A stretch of 64,000 nt of DNA from Bacteroidota bacterium (GTDB taxonomy: Bacteria; Bacteroidota; Bacteroidia; Sphingobacteriales; Sphingobacteriaceae). The stretch spans positions 1 through 64,000 of the forward strand of contig JAEXHI010000014.1 of NCBI GenBank assembly GCA_023450085.1. Direction: 5' to 3'. Every line of letters starts with the position of its first letter. Positions within the stretch are counted from its first letter, which is position 1. The position numbers were made by a program, and so were the translations under genes. Positions 24,931-33,450 of the stretch are shown one piece after another. Below the pieces are notes generated by a model, which worked only from the letters and a program-made list of their open reading frames with translations, did no database searches and was not told where the DNA came from.

Positions 24931-26244
24931 ATGAAAAAGCAAGTAGAAGGAGCTAATGGGAAATTAGGTATTATGATGCCTGGCCTAGGTGCTGTAGCTA
25001 CTACCATGATTGCTGGTGTAGTTGCTGCTAGAAGAGGTCTATCTAAACCTATTGGTTCTTTAACACAAATGGGAACTATCCGTGTTGGTAAAAGAACAGA
25101 CAATAACGAGCCCTTAATTAAAGACTTTGTTCCCCTAGCGAAATTAGAAGACTTAGCATTTGGTGGTTGGGATGTGTATGAAGACAATGTGTACGATGCT
25201 GCAATGAAAGCAAAGGTTATTGATGGACATCTTTTATATGACATCAAAGATGAGTTAGAAGCCATCAAACCTTACAAAGCTGCATTCGACAAAAACTATG
25301 TTAAAAACTTAGACGGAACTTACGTTAAGGAAGCTGCAACAAAATGGGATTTGGCTCAACAAGTAATTGAAGACATCAAAGACTTTAAAGCTAAAAACAA
25401 TTGCGAGCGTATCGTATTGGTATGGTGCGGTTCTACAGAGATTTATTTAGAGCCTAGTGCTGTTCACCAAACTTTAGCTGCTTTTGAGCAAGGTTTAAAA
25501 GACAATGATGCGAACATTGCGCCAAGCATGATCTATGCTTATGCAGCGTTGAAATTAGGTTATGCTTATGCAAACGGAGCACCTAACTTAACCGTAGATA
25601 TTCCCGCGATGTTAGAGTTGGCTAAAGAAACTCAAACTCCAGTAGCTGGTAAAGATTTCAAAACTGGTCAAACCTTAATGAAAACTGTTTTGGCACCAGG
25701 TTTAATGGCACGTTCATTAGGTGTACGCGGTTGGTTCTCTGACAACATTTTAGGTAACCGTGATGGTTTGGTATTGGATGATCCTGATAACTTCAAAACT
25801 AAAGAAGTATCTAAATTAGGGGTACTGGAAGATATCTTCAAACCAGAAGCAAACCCTGATTTGTATGGTGATATGTACCACAAAATCCGTATCAACTACT
25901 ACCCTCCTCACGGTGATAACAAAGAGAGCTGGGATAACATCGATATCTTTGGATGGATGGGTTACAAAATGCAAATCAAGATCAACTTCTTGTGCCGTGA
26001 CTCAATCTTAGCTGCACCTATCGTTTTAGACTTGGCTTTATTCTCGGATTTAGCTAAACGTGCTGGTATGAGTGGCATCCAAGAGTGGTTATCGTTCTAC
26101 TTGAAATCTCCTCAAACTAAAGAAGGATTACGTCCAGAGAACGACATCTTCAAACAATTAGAAAAATTACACAATACATTACGTTACATCATGGGTGAAG
26201 AGTTAATCACTCATTTGGGACTTGATTATTACGAAGAAAACTAA
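24931..26244 (+). CDS. ino1: myo-Inositol-1(3)-phosphate synthase
   Basis: 437 residues; isomerises glucose 6-phosphate to inositol 3-phosphate with bound NAD. Motifs: MMPGLGAVATTMIAGVVAARRG (dinucleotide binding, residues 11-32, split by family-specific residues), VLVWCGSTEIYLEP, GKDFKTGQTLMKTVLAP, WFSDNILGNRDG and KINFLCRDSILAAPIVLDLALF. Inositol phosphate made here can be the head-group donor for the CDP-alcohol phosphatidyltransferase encoded at 29.9 kb. A hairpin terminator follows, so ino1 may be expressed separately from pgpA. Confidence 0.94.
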   Translation: MKKQVEGANGKLGIMMPGLGAVATTMIAGVVAARRGLSKPIGSLTQMGTIRVGKRTDNNEPLIKDFVPLAKLEDLAFGGWDVYEDNVYDAAMKAKVIDGHLLYDIKDELEAIKPYKAAFDKNYVKNLDGTYVKEAATKWDLAQQVIEDIKDFKAKNNCERIVLVWCGSTEIYLEPSAVHQTLAAFEQGLKDNDANIAPSMIYAYAALKLGYAYANGAPNLTVDIPAMLELAKETQTPVAGKDFKTGQTLMKTVLAPGLMARSLGVRGWFSDNILGNRDGLVLDDPDNFKTKEVSKLGVLEDIFKPEANPDLYGDMYHKIRINYYPPHGDNKESWDNIDIFGWMGYKMQIKINFLCRDSILAAPIVLDLALFSDLAKRAGMSGIQEWLSFYLKSPQTKEGLRPENDIFKQLEKLHNTLRYIMGEELITHLGLDYYEEN

Positions 26245-26282
26245 TTAAATAAAATGTGGGTTTTGCAGCCCTAAAGAGTGAG

Positions 26283-26320
26283 ACAGCTTAAGTATATTTC
26301 ACGCTACTTAAGCTGTTTTC
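26283..26320 (+). terminator. Terminator-like hairpin after ino1
   Basis: Perfect 12-bp stem ACAGCTTAAGTA (26283-26294) / TACTTAAGCTGT (26305-26316), followed by TTTTCC; the weak T-run may allow partial read-through. Confidence 0.7.
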
Positions 26321-26472
26321 CAAAGTATTATCTTTTTGTCTGCAAATTGTAATTTACTTCTTAGCACTAAACAAAACTTGTTCGGAAACTTTAGGTTTAA
26401 AAAAAGTTTCCATAGTTTTGAGCCGTTAAAAAATAGAAAGTGAATTACTTTAAACCCTGAAAAATTGAAACA

Positions 26473-26928
26473 GTGATATTTCACAAAATCATAACAACCA
26501 CCCTTGGAATAGGATATATAGGCAAAGGAGCTGGCACTTATGCAGCCATTTTCACCTGCCTTTTATGGTACTTTTTTTTGGCTGGCCAATATGAACCGAA
26601 ACTGGCCCCAGCTTTAGTAACCTTGTTAATTACCATACAGGGAATCAGAAGCTCAAACGAAGTAGAAGTGCTTTGGGGCAAAGACCATAACCGAGTGGTT
26701 ATAGATGAAGTTGCAGGGATGTGCATTTCATTACTTTTTGTTCCAGTAACCGTTGAATATGTAGTAACTGGTTTAATATTGTTCAGATTTTTCGACATTC
26801 TTAAACCCCTAGGTATTCGCAAACTGGAAAAATGGCCAGGTGGCTGGGGCGTAATGGCCGACGATATTTTGTCGGGTATTTATGCCAACATCATCTTGCA
26901 AATAATAATTTTCTTCAACATATTTTAA
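26473..26928 (+). CDS. PgpA-like phosphatase, probable phosphatidylinositol-phosphate phosphatase
   Basis: 151-residue membrane protein of the phosphatidylglycerophosphatase A family: TTLGIGYIGKGAGTYAA at the N-terminus, DHNRVVIDEVAGM (catalytic acidic residues) in the middle and ADDILSGIYANI at the C-terminus, with about four hydrophobic helices. The gene starts with GTG at 26473, as an in-frame stop lies just upstream. In the Bacteroides inositol-lipid cluster a PgpA homologue is the phosphatase that turns phosphatidylinositol phosphate into phosphatidylinositol; the neighbours here support that role over phosphatidylglycerol synthesis. First gene of a tight run of five. Confidence 0.82.
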   Translation: MIFHKIITTTLGIGYIGKGAGTYAAIFTCLLWYFFLAGQYEPKLAPALVTLLITIQGIRSSNEVEVLWGKDHNRVVIDEVAGMCISLLFVPVTVEYVVTGLILFRFFDILKPLGIRKLEKWPGGWGVMADDILSGIYANIILQIIIFFNIF

Positions 26929-26933
26929 AGAAA

Positions 26934-27308
26934 ATGTTAACCTTTTTAAAAGCACAAGCTTCGTCACTAACGGCAACGTTGGTTGATTATATTACCACAT
27001 GGTTTTGTGTGAGCTTTTTGGGGGTTTGGTATGTTGCAGGGAGTGTAACAGGAACAGTTGTTGGTGGCTGTGTAAACTTCTACATGGGGCGTAATTGGGT
27101 CTTTAACTCTACCAGTAAAGACATTAAGCCTCAAATTGTGAAGTACATTTTGGTGTGGTGCGGCAATCTTATCATCGTAACCACAGGAGTTTACATACTC
27201 ACTCACTTTTTAAGCATAAACTATATGCTGTCGAAGATTCTCGTTTCTGGGTTAATCGGTACTATTTATAATTACTTCATGCAGAAGCAATTCATTTTCA
27301 CGCAGTAA
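26934..27308 (+). CDS. GtrA-family membrane protein
   Basis: 124 residues with four transmembrane helices of the GtrA family (LTATLVDYITTWFCVSFLGV, GTVVGGCVNFYMGRNWVF, LVWCGNLIIVTTGVYIL, SGLIGTIYNYFMQKQFIF). GtrA proteins are small membrane proteins often linked to flipping or transfer of lipid-linked sugars. Start is ATG 26934, 5 bp after pgpA; an in-frame open stretch from 26832 overlaps pgpA and is not used. It sits inside the inositol-lipid run, so a lipid-translocation role is plausible but unproved. Confidence 0.85.
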   Translation: MLTFLKAQASSLTATLVDYITTWFCVSFLGVWYVAGSVTGTVVGGCVNFYMGRNWVFNSTSKDIKPQIVKYILVWCGNLIIVTTGVYILTHFLSINYMLSKILVSGLIGTIYNYFMQKQFIFTQ

Positions 27309-27310
27309 AA

Positions 27311-29869
27311 ATGAAAAAGACATATAAAATATTAATTTATGCACTTACTTTTTTAAGTGCTACTGTAATGGGTGTATCATCGGCATTTGCCCAAAAAACC
27401 ATCATTACAGGAACCGTTAGAGACGCTGTGACTAAGGAAACGCTCCCTTATGTGTCGATTTTTTTTAACGACACCCGTATTGGTACCCAAACCGATATTG
27501 ATGGGAATTTCAAAATCAGCACCAACGAAGATTACAACCAACTGAAGTTTAATTATGTTGGCTATGAGGTTTTAGTAAAGAACATTGTAGTGGGACAAAC
27601 CCAAAAAATAGATGTGCTTTTAAAATCCAATGCCCAGTCGTTAAACGAGGTGACCATTATAGCAGGCAAGAGAAGATACTCGAACAAGAACAACCCAGCG
27701 GTTGAACTCATTAGGCAAGTAATTGAACACAAAGACGAAAACCAGCCTAAAGCTTACGAAACGGTACAGTACAAAGAATATGAAAAGATGTTGTTTTCTA
27801 TGAGCAATATCTCTGAGAAATTCAAGAACAAACGCATGTTCAGGAACTATCAGTTTCTTTTCCAAGAGCAGGATTCGACACAAATTGGTGGTAAAAACCT
27901 ACTTCCTATTTATATCCAGGAAAAACTTGCCGACCAGTATTTGAGTTTCTCTCCAGATAAAAGCAAAACCGTAGTATTGGCCGAAAAGCAGGTACAATTT
28001 GATAACAGATACATCGATAATCAAGGGATGAAAGCCTACTTTGATAGGATGTATCAAAACATCAATATCTACGATAACAACATCTCTGTAATGAGTAATG
28101 ATTTCTTGAGCCCTATCGCTAATTCTGCGCCAACGTTCTACAAATTCTTCATTACAGATACCTTAAAAAATATCACGCCTAACGTCATCGAGCTTTCTTT
28201 TACGCCGCGTAACAAGGGCGACATGTTGTTTGAAGGCAAAATCTACATCACCATGGATGGCAATTTTGCCGTACAAAGGGCTTCATTTGGAGTGAACAAA
28301 AACATCAACCTTAACTTTGTAAGGGGAATGCAGATTGATTTAGATTTTGAAAAGAATGTAGATAAACGCTATTACTTAAGTAAAAGCACGCTTATTGCAG
28401 ATTTCGGGATCAACAAAAACAAAGGCTTGGGCTTTACTGGTGAACGTAGCGTAAATTATAAAGAATACAAAACCAACGTCGACATTCCCGATACTGTTTT
28501 CTCTGGTAAGAAAATTGAAATTCTAGCTGGCGCAGAGAAAAGATCAGATGATTTTTGGAGGAAGAACCGTTTAGATACCATTCCGGAAAAACAGCTGAAA
28601 ATTTACAGCAATATCGATACCCTACAGAACCTACCTTCCTTTAAGCGTACTATGCAAATTGTAACCCTGTTATTTGCGGGTTATCAAAATTTGGGGCCTT
28701 ATGAAATTGGACCTGTAAATACCTTTTACAGCTTTAACAATGTTGAGGGTTTCCGTTTGCGTTTAGGCGGACGTACGACTCCAGAGCTTAGTAAAAGATA
28801 TTATTTTGAAAACTATGCTGCTTACGGATTTAAGGACGAAAAATGGAAGTTCTTCTTATCGGCCACCTATTCTTTGAACAACAAATCTATTTACAAATTT
28901 CCTCAAAACTATATCAGGGCGAGTTTCCAAAGAGATACCAAAATACCTGGACAGGAATTACAATTTGTACAAGAAGACAACTTTTTGCTATCGTTTAAAC
29001 GTGGTGTAAATGACATGTTGCTTTACAATGATTTTTATCGTGTAGATTACGTTAGGGAATTTGAAAATCGTTTTTCATATACCGTTGGTTTCAAAAAATG
29101 GTCGCAAACCCCTGCTGGAGGGCTAGTTTACAGTGATGCGGGTAGCAACTCTTACATCAATAGGTTAACCACTAGTGAGTTTAGCGTGAGTTTAAGATAT
29201 GCTAAAAATGAAAAATTCTACCAAGGCAAAATATATCGTACGCCTATTATCGATAGATATCCTATCTATAATTTAAAATATACCATGGGCGTGAAAGGCC
29301 TTTTAGGTGGTGAATATAACTACCACAATATTATGGGCAGTATAGATAAGCGTTTTTATGTATCGCAATTAGGCTTTACGGATGTACGTTTGGAAGCAGG
29401 CTATATTTCTGGAAAACTACCTTTTCCTTTGCTAGCGGTACACCGTGCCAACCAAACCTATGCCTACCAACTTAACTCTTACAACTTAATGAACTTTCTT
29501 GAGTTTGTGAGTGACCACTACGCGAGTATAAATATTGATCATAGTTTTAACGGATTTTTCCTAAATAAGATACCTTTGTTAAATAAATTGAAGCTGCGTG
29601 AAATTATATCGTTCAAAGCCATTTACGGTGGACTAAGAGACGAGAACAACCCAGAAAAAACCAATACAGGTATTTATAAAATGCCTACTTACGAAAATGG
29701 GATGCAAAGAACTTACTCGTTAAACAAAGAACCTTATATGGAAGGTAGCGTGGGTTTAGGTAATATTTTCAAACTACTTAGGGTAGATTTGGTTAAACGT
29801 TTTAACTATCTTAATAACCCAGAGGTTTCTGAGTGGGGAATTAGAGCACGAGTTAAACTTGACTTTTAA
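27311..29869 (+). CDS. DUF5686 outer-membrane beta-barrel protein with CarboxypepD_reg domain
   Basis: 852 residues: signal peptide (1-27, cleavage near AFAQ), a carboxypeptidase-regulatory-like beta-sandwich (about 30-115; TGTVRDAVTKETLPYVSIFF), the DUF5686 segment (NPAVELIRQVIEHKDENQP), then a long beta-strand-rich region ending in RARVKLDF, whose terminal Phe fits BAM-dependent insertion. It has no TonB plug. Function unknown. Gaps to both neighbours are 2 and 3 bp, so it is translated with lipid-biosynthesis enzymes and may help place the inositol sphingolipid in the outer membrane (inference). Confidence 0.88.
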   Translation: MKKTYKILIYALTFLSATVMGVSSAFAQKTIITGTVRDAVTKETLPYVSIFFNDTRIGTQTDIDGNFKISTNEDYNQLKFNYVGYEVLVKNIVVGQTQKIDVLLKSNAQSLNEVTIIAGKRRYSNKNNPAVELIRQVIEHKDENQPKAYETVQYKEYEKMLFSMSNISEKFKNKRMFRNYQFLFQEQDSTQIGGKNLLPIYIQEKLADQYLSFSPDKSKTVVLAEKQVQFDNRYIDNQGMKAYFDRMYQNINIYDNNISVMSNDFLSPIANSAPTFYKFFITDTLKNITPNVIELSFTPRNKGDMLFEGKIYITMDGNFAVQRASFGVNKNINLNFVRGMQIDLDFEKNVDKRYYLSKSTLIADFGINKNKGLGFTGERSVNYKEYKTNVDIPDTVFSGKKIEILAGAEKRSDDFWRKNRLDTIPEKQLKIYSNIDTLQNLPSFKRTMQIVTLLFAGYQNLGPYEIGPVNTFYSFNNVEGFRLRLGGRTTPELSKRYYFENYAAYGFKDEKWKFFLSATYSLNNKSIYKFPQNYIRASFQRDTKIPGQELQFVQEDNFLLSFKRGVNDMLLYNDFYRVDYVREFENRFSYTVGFKKWSQTPAGGLVYSDAGSNSYINRLTTSEFSVSLRYAKNEKFYQGKIYRTPIIDRYPIYNLKYTMGVKGLLGGEYNYHNIMGSIDKRFYVSQLGFTDVRLEAGYISGKLPFPLLAVHRANQTYAYQLNSYNLMNFLEFVSDHYASINIDHSFNGFFLNKIPLLNKLKLREIISFKAIYGGLRDENNPEKTNTGIYKMPTYENGMQRTYSLNKEPYMEGSVGLGNIFKLLRVDLVKRFNYLNNPEVSEWGIRARVKLDF

Positions 29870-29872
29870 AAG

Positions 29873-31162
29873 ATGAAGCTAAGAGATAACCTTCAACAAG
29901 GTATTTATAAAGTAATCAATCCTTTTGTAAAGGGATTGATCAAAATTGGGCTTACCCCCAATATGGTGACTACCATTGGTTTGATATTGAACATTGGTGT
30001 AGCCGTTATTTTTATCATGGGAGCCGAGAAAGCAAACCGTGGAGAATTGGAGTACGTAGGCTGGGCAGGTGCATTGGTGCTATTTGCTGGTTTATTTGAT
30101 ATGCTTGATGGCCAAGTAGCCCGTTTGGGCAACATGAGTTCCAAATTTGGTGCATTGTATGATTCTGTATTAGATCGTTATAGCGAAATGGTGATGTTTT
30201 TAGGCATCTGTTATTACCTTATTTCGCACCATTATTTTTTAAGTTCGCTATTTGCATTTATTGCTTTAATAGGTTCTATGATGGTAAGTTACACCCGTGC
30301 CCGTGCCGAAGGTTTAGGCGTGGAGTGTAAAGGTGGTTTAATGCAACGTCCAGAGCGTGTGGTAACCATTGGCGTTTTTGCCATTGCCTGCGGTATTGCT
30401 TATAATTTTTTAGGTGGCGATTACAAAGTTTTTGTTCCTGGCATTAAGTTCCATGTGTTTGAAACCATGACCATTTTCACCTTGCCTATTGCCATTATGG
30501 CGGTATTGACCAATATTACTGCGGTGAACAGGCTAAGAGAAGCTAAAAAGGCTTTAGATGCACAGGACTTCTTAAAAGCTAATCAGAATAAAGCAGCTTT
30601 GGTAGCAGGTATCCTTTTATTTGCTGGCTTAGCTTTTGGAACTTCTGCAAACTCACAAGCACAGCAAGTACCAGAGGGCGATCCTTCGCCACTTACTTTC
30701 CCCGTACCTAAAAATATCGACAATCAGTTGTTTTATGTACAACGCGACCCTAATATCAATACCATCATCTGTCAGTTAAATTTGGACGAGGATGGCCAAC
30801 CAATCAAAGACAAGCCAGTTAATGTATTTTGGATGCGCTATGCAGATAAGGAAGGGAAAAAAGACCTGAATTATATCCAACGTAAATTTGCCTACGGCAT
30901 ACAAACCAAGGATATCGGAAATGGAAATTTTGAATTACGTTTCGTATCCTATAAAAAATTCCCTTTGTTACTTACCAAGTCTGCAGTAGATAAAAAATAC
31001 CACGTATACGTGACTGCTAACAACAAAAAGATTTTGTTGGACAGGATTTTCTTAAGGATTGAAGGTGGTTCATTTTGGCTACCAAATGTTAAATATGTTG
31101 AATTGAAAGGTTACGATGCCAATAACCCTAGCAAGGCAGTAACTGAAAGAATAAAAGTGTAA
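29873..31162 (+). CDS. CDP-alcohol phosphatidyltransferase fused to DUF4833 domain
   Basis: 429 residues. The N-terminal half (1-225) is a six-helix CDP-alcohol phosphotransferase with the complete motif D76-D79-G80-A83-R84-G93-D97-D101 (FDMLDGQVARLGNMSSKFG). Beside ino1 and pgpA it should be a phosphatidylinositol-phosphate synthase (CDP-diacylglycerol plus inositol 3-phosphate). Residues 241-263 look like a signal peptide inside the protein (KAALVAGILLFAGLAFGTSA, then NSQA before QQ), and residues 270-429 resemble DUF4833 (NIDNQLFYVQRDPNINTIIC). The second half would be periplasmic and may be cut off. No in-frame ATG lies at the junction. Confidence 0.86.
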   Translation: MKLRDNLQQGIYKVINPFVKGLIKIGLTPNMVTTIGLILNIGVAVIFIMGAEKANRGELEYVGWAGALVLFAGLFDMLDGQVARLGNMSSKFGALYDSVLDRYSEMVMFLGICYYLISHHYFLSSLFAFIALIGSMMVSYTRARAEGLGVECKGGLMQRPERVVTIGVFAIACGIAYNFLGGDYKVFVPGIKFHVFETMTIFTLPIAIMAVLTNITAVNRLREAKKALDAQDFLKANQNKAALVAGILLFAGLAFGTSANSQAQQVPEGDPSPLTFPVPKNIDNQLFYVQRDPNINTIICQLNLDEDGQPIKDKPVNVFWMRYADKEGKKDLNYIQRKFAYGIQTKDIGNGNFELRFVSYKKFPLLLTKSAVDKKYHVYVTANNKKILLDRIFLRIEGGSFWLPNVKYVELKGYDANNPSKAVTERIKV

Positions 31163-31166
31163 TACC

Positions 31167-31796
31167 ATGGCAAAGAATTTTATTTCAAACTCTAAAGAAT
31201 CCACCAGGATGTTCAAGAGCGACTTGCTAGAGCCGCTTTCGAAAGTAAAGTATTACGTGCCTTTGCTCATTTACGTGCCTTTGATTTTTTTCTTGGCTTG
31301 GAAAGGATTATTTGATGTCGGCACTCCAGTATTAGAATTTTTGGGATGGATTGCTTTTGGCCTTTTCATTTGGACCATTACCGAATATGTACTGCATCGC
31401 TGGATTTTCCATTTTTACCCAACCAGTAAATGGGGTAAACGCATCCATTTTATTTTCCATGGGGTACATCACGATTATCCTAATGATGCCAACCGTTTGG
31501 TGATGCCTCCATCGGCAAGTATTCCATTAGCTTTAGGTTTTTACTTTCTGTTCGATTGGCTTTTACCTGATACTAAAGTGTATCCCTTTTTTATTGGTTT
31601 CATTGGAGGTTATCTGTTTTATGACATGGTACACTATGCGCTTCATCACGCCAATTTCAAAAGTGGATTTTGGAAAACGTTAAAACATCATCACATGTTG
31701 CATCACTACCAAGATGCTTCTAAAGGTTTTGGAGTAAGCTGGATGTTTTGGGATGGAATATTTAGGTCAGGATTTGAGAAGAACAAACAGCAATAA
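31167..31796 (+). CDS. Fatty-acid/sphingolipid hydroxylase (sterol desaturase superfamily)
   Basis: 209-residue membrane di-iron enzyme. The eight-histidine pattern is visible: LHRWIFHF, HFIFHGVHHDYPND, HYALHH and LKHHHMLHHY, with transmembrane segments between (YVPLLIYVPLIFFLAW, LGWIAFGLFIWTI). It resembles Scs7/FA2H, the 2-hydroxylase of ceramide fatty acids; Sphingobacteriaceae are known for 2-hydroxy ceramides. Located 4 bp after the phosphatidyltransferase gene and before the Aur1-like gene, so hydroxylation of the ceramide N-acyl chain is the likely role. Confidence 0.86.
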   Translation: MAKNFISNSKESTRMFKSDLLEPLSKVKYYVPLLIYVPLIFFLAWKGLFDVGTPVLEFLGWIAFGLFIWTITEYVLHRWIFHFYPTSKWGKRIHFIFHGVHHDYPNDANRLVMPPSASIPLALGFYFLFDWLLPDTKVYPFFIGFIGGYLFYDMVHYALHHANFKSGFWKTLKHHHMLHHYQDASKGFGVSWMFWDGIFRSGFEKNKQQ

Positions 31797-31808
31797 ACTT
31801 TAGCTTTT

Positions 31809-31888
31809 CGTCATTGCGAGGCACGAAGCAATCTTAAATTAATTGTATCGTAAATCGTAGTAGGATTGCTTCGTGCCTCGCAATGGCG
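31809..31888. repeat. 25-bp inverted repeat (CATTGCGAGG/GAAGCAATC family)
   Basis: Arms 31809-31833 and 31864-31888 are complementary at 24 of 25 positions; cores CGTCATTGCGAGGCACGAAG and GATTGCTTCGTGCCTCGC. It separates the hydroxylase gene from the Aur1-like gene and ends 19 bp before the latter's start. Relatives at 13864, 38337, 55240 and elsewhere. Confidence 0.9.
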
Positions 31889-31907
31889 GCATTTAATAGA
31901 AAAAACA

Positions 31908-32849
31908 ATGACATCAGATATTCCTTCTGAGGAACCAAAAAGAAATTTAAAAAAAGACCTGCCATTAACGCTCGGTATTTCGGCACTCTACCTGATCATT
32001 TCATACTTTTTAGTAGGCTACAAAACTGACCAATTGGTTTTAATTGGGATTTTTAATGCCTTATATTACCTATCGGCCACTACTCGAAAATTCATCATAG
32101 GCTTTTCCATCTTCATTGTATATTGGATCATCTATGATTACATGAAGGCCTTTCCAAATTATAATTACAACCCTGTACACATTGCCGATCTTTATAATTT
32201 CGAAAAGAGTGTTTTTGGTATTGAGCAAGGCAAATTAGTACTTACACCCAATGAATATTGGTTGTTGCACACTAATGCTTTTTTAGATGTACTTACAGGT
32301 TTTTTCTACTTGATGTGGATCCCTGTTCCCCTAGCTTTTGCCGCCTATCTTTTTTTCACCAATAAAAAGCACTTCTTATATTTTCTGCTCACTTTTGTTT
32401 GGGCAAATTTATTGGGCTTTGTGGTGTACTACCTCTACCCTGCTGCCCCGCCTTGGTATGTGCAACAGCACGGTTTTGACTTTATAGCGGGCACCCCTGG
32501 AAATACCGCAGGCTTGGCTCGCTTTGATCACTTCTTTAACATCGAGCTGTTCAAGTCAATTTACGCTAAAGGCTCCAATGTATTTGCGGCAATGCCTTCG
32601 TTGCACTCCGCTTATCCACTCATTGTAGTTTACTATGCTTTTAAAGGCAAATTCAAAAAAGCCAATATCTTCTTCGTTATGGTAATGGTAGGAATATGGT
32701 TTGCAGCCGTTTATACTAGCCACCATTATTTGGCCGATGTATTGGCAGGAATTACCACGGCTTTAGTAGGCATATTTTCATTTAATTGGTTAAAAGAACG
32801 AAAACCATTAGCTAACTTTATTGAGCGCATGTTAAAACTTATTTCCTAA
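31908..32849 (+). CDS. Aur1-like PAP2 enzyme, probable inositol phosphorylceramide synthase
   Basis: 313-residue integral membrane protein with six or more helices. The segments YPAAPPWY (177-184), AAMPSLHSAYP (H233) and YTSHHYLADVLAG (H272/273, D277) are those of the Aur1/Ipt1 inositolphosphotransferase branch of the PAP2 family rather than plain phosphatases. It should transfer phosphoinositol from phosphatidylinositol to ceramide, completing the pathway encoded upstream. ATG at 31908 is chosen because the upstream in-frame part lies in the inverted repeat. Its stop overlaps the next start by one base. Confidence 0.86.
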   Translation: MTSDIPSEEPKRNLKKDLPLTLGISALYLIISYFLVGYKTDQLVLIGIFNALYYLSATTRKFIIGFSIFIVYWIIYDYMKAFPNYNYNPVHIADLYNFEKSVFGIEQGKLVLTPNEYWLLHTNAFLDVLTGFFYLMWIPVPLAFAAYLFFTNKKHFLYFLLTFVWANLLGFVVYYLYPAAPPWYVQQHGFDFIAGTPGNTAGLARFDHFFNIELFKSIYAKGSNVFAAMPSLHSAYPLIVVYYAFKGKFKKANIFFVMVMVGIWFAAVYTSHHYLADVLAGITTALVGIFSFNWLKERKPLANFIERMLKLIS

Positions 32850-33283
32850 TGGAGATTATTCAGCTCAATACCGTTAACGAAAACCAAGCCTTAGAAATTT
32901 ATGAACTAAGTAATCAATTGGGCTATGCAAATGACCCTGAATTGCTATTTACGAGATTAAAGCAAATCGTAAACTTAAAAGACCATGCCGTTTTTGCCGC
33001 ACAATTGAATGGGAAAATAGTGGGCTGGTTGCATTGCTTGGTTTGCCTCAGGGTAGAAAGTCCTTTGTTTGTAGAAGTAGCAGGTTTGGTGGTTGATGAA
33101 AATGTGCGAGGACAACAAATTGGCAAAAAACTTATTGAAGCTAGCAAGACTTGGAGTCGCAACCAAGAGATTTTTAGTATGCGTATCCGCTGCAATGTAA
33201 TTCGTACAGAAAGTCATCAATTTTACCAAGCATTAGGCTTCATCAGCAACAAAGCTCAAAAGGTATTTGAAATGACCTTATAA
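32849..33283 (+). CDS. GNAT-family N-acetyltransferase
   Basis: 144 residues of the GNAT fold: LNGKIVGWLHCLVCLRVE (beta4), EVAGLVVDENVRGQQIGKKLIEAS with the acetyl-CoA pyrophosphate loop RGQQIGKKL, and YQALGFISNKAQKVFEM. Substrate unknown. Its start overlaps the stop of the Aur1-like gene (TAATG), so it is translated with it; whether it modifies a lipid precursor or is a passenger cannot be decided. Confidence 0.85.
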   Translation: MEIIQLNTVNENQALEIYELSNQLGYANDPELLFTRLKQIVNLKDHAVFAAQLNGKIVGWLHCLVCLRVESPLFVEVAGLVVDENVRGQQIGKKLIEASKTWSRNQEIFSMRIRCNVIRTESHQFYQALGFISNKAQKVFEMTL

Positions 33284-33450
33284 GCCTTATCTCCAACACA
33301 ACATCCCGAAACATTTCCACCTAGCTATCAAATCATTACAAAGTAATTTATTTCGTTTTAGTTGATTTATAGGCTCTATATTCTTCACACATTCAAGGAA
33401 TAATTCTTTATATTTAACGAGTAATTCCCAAACAAACGAAGAACCTCTTT

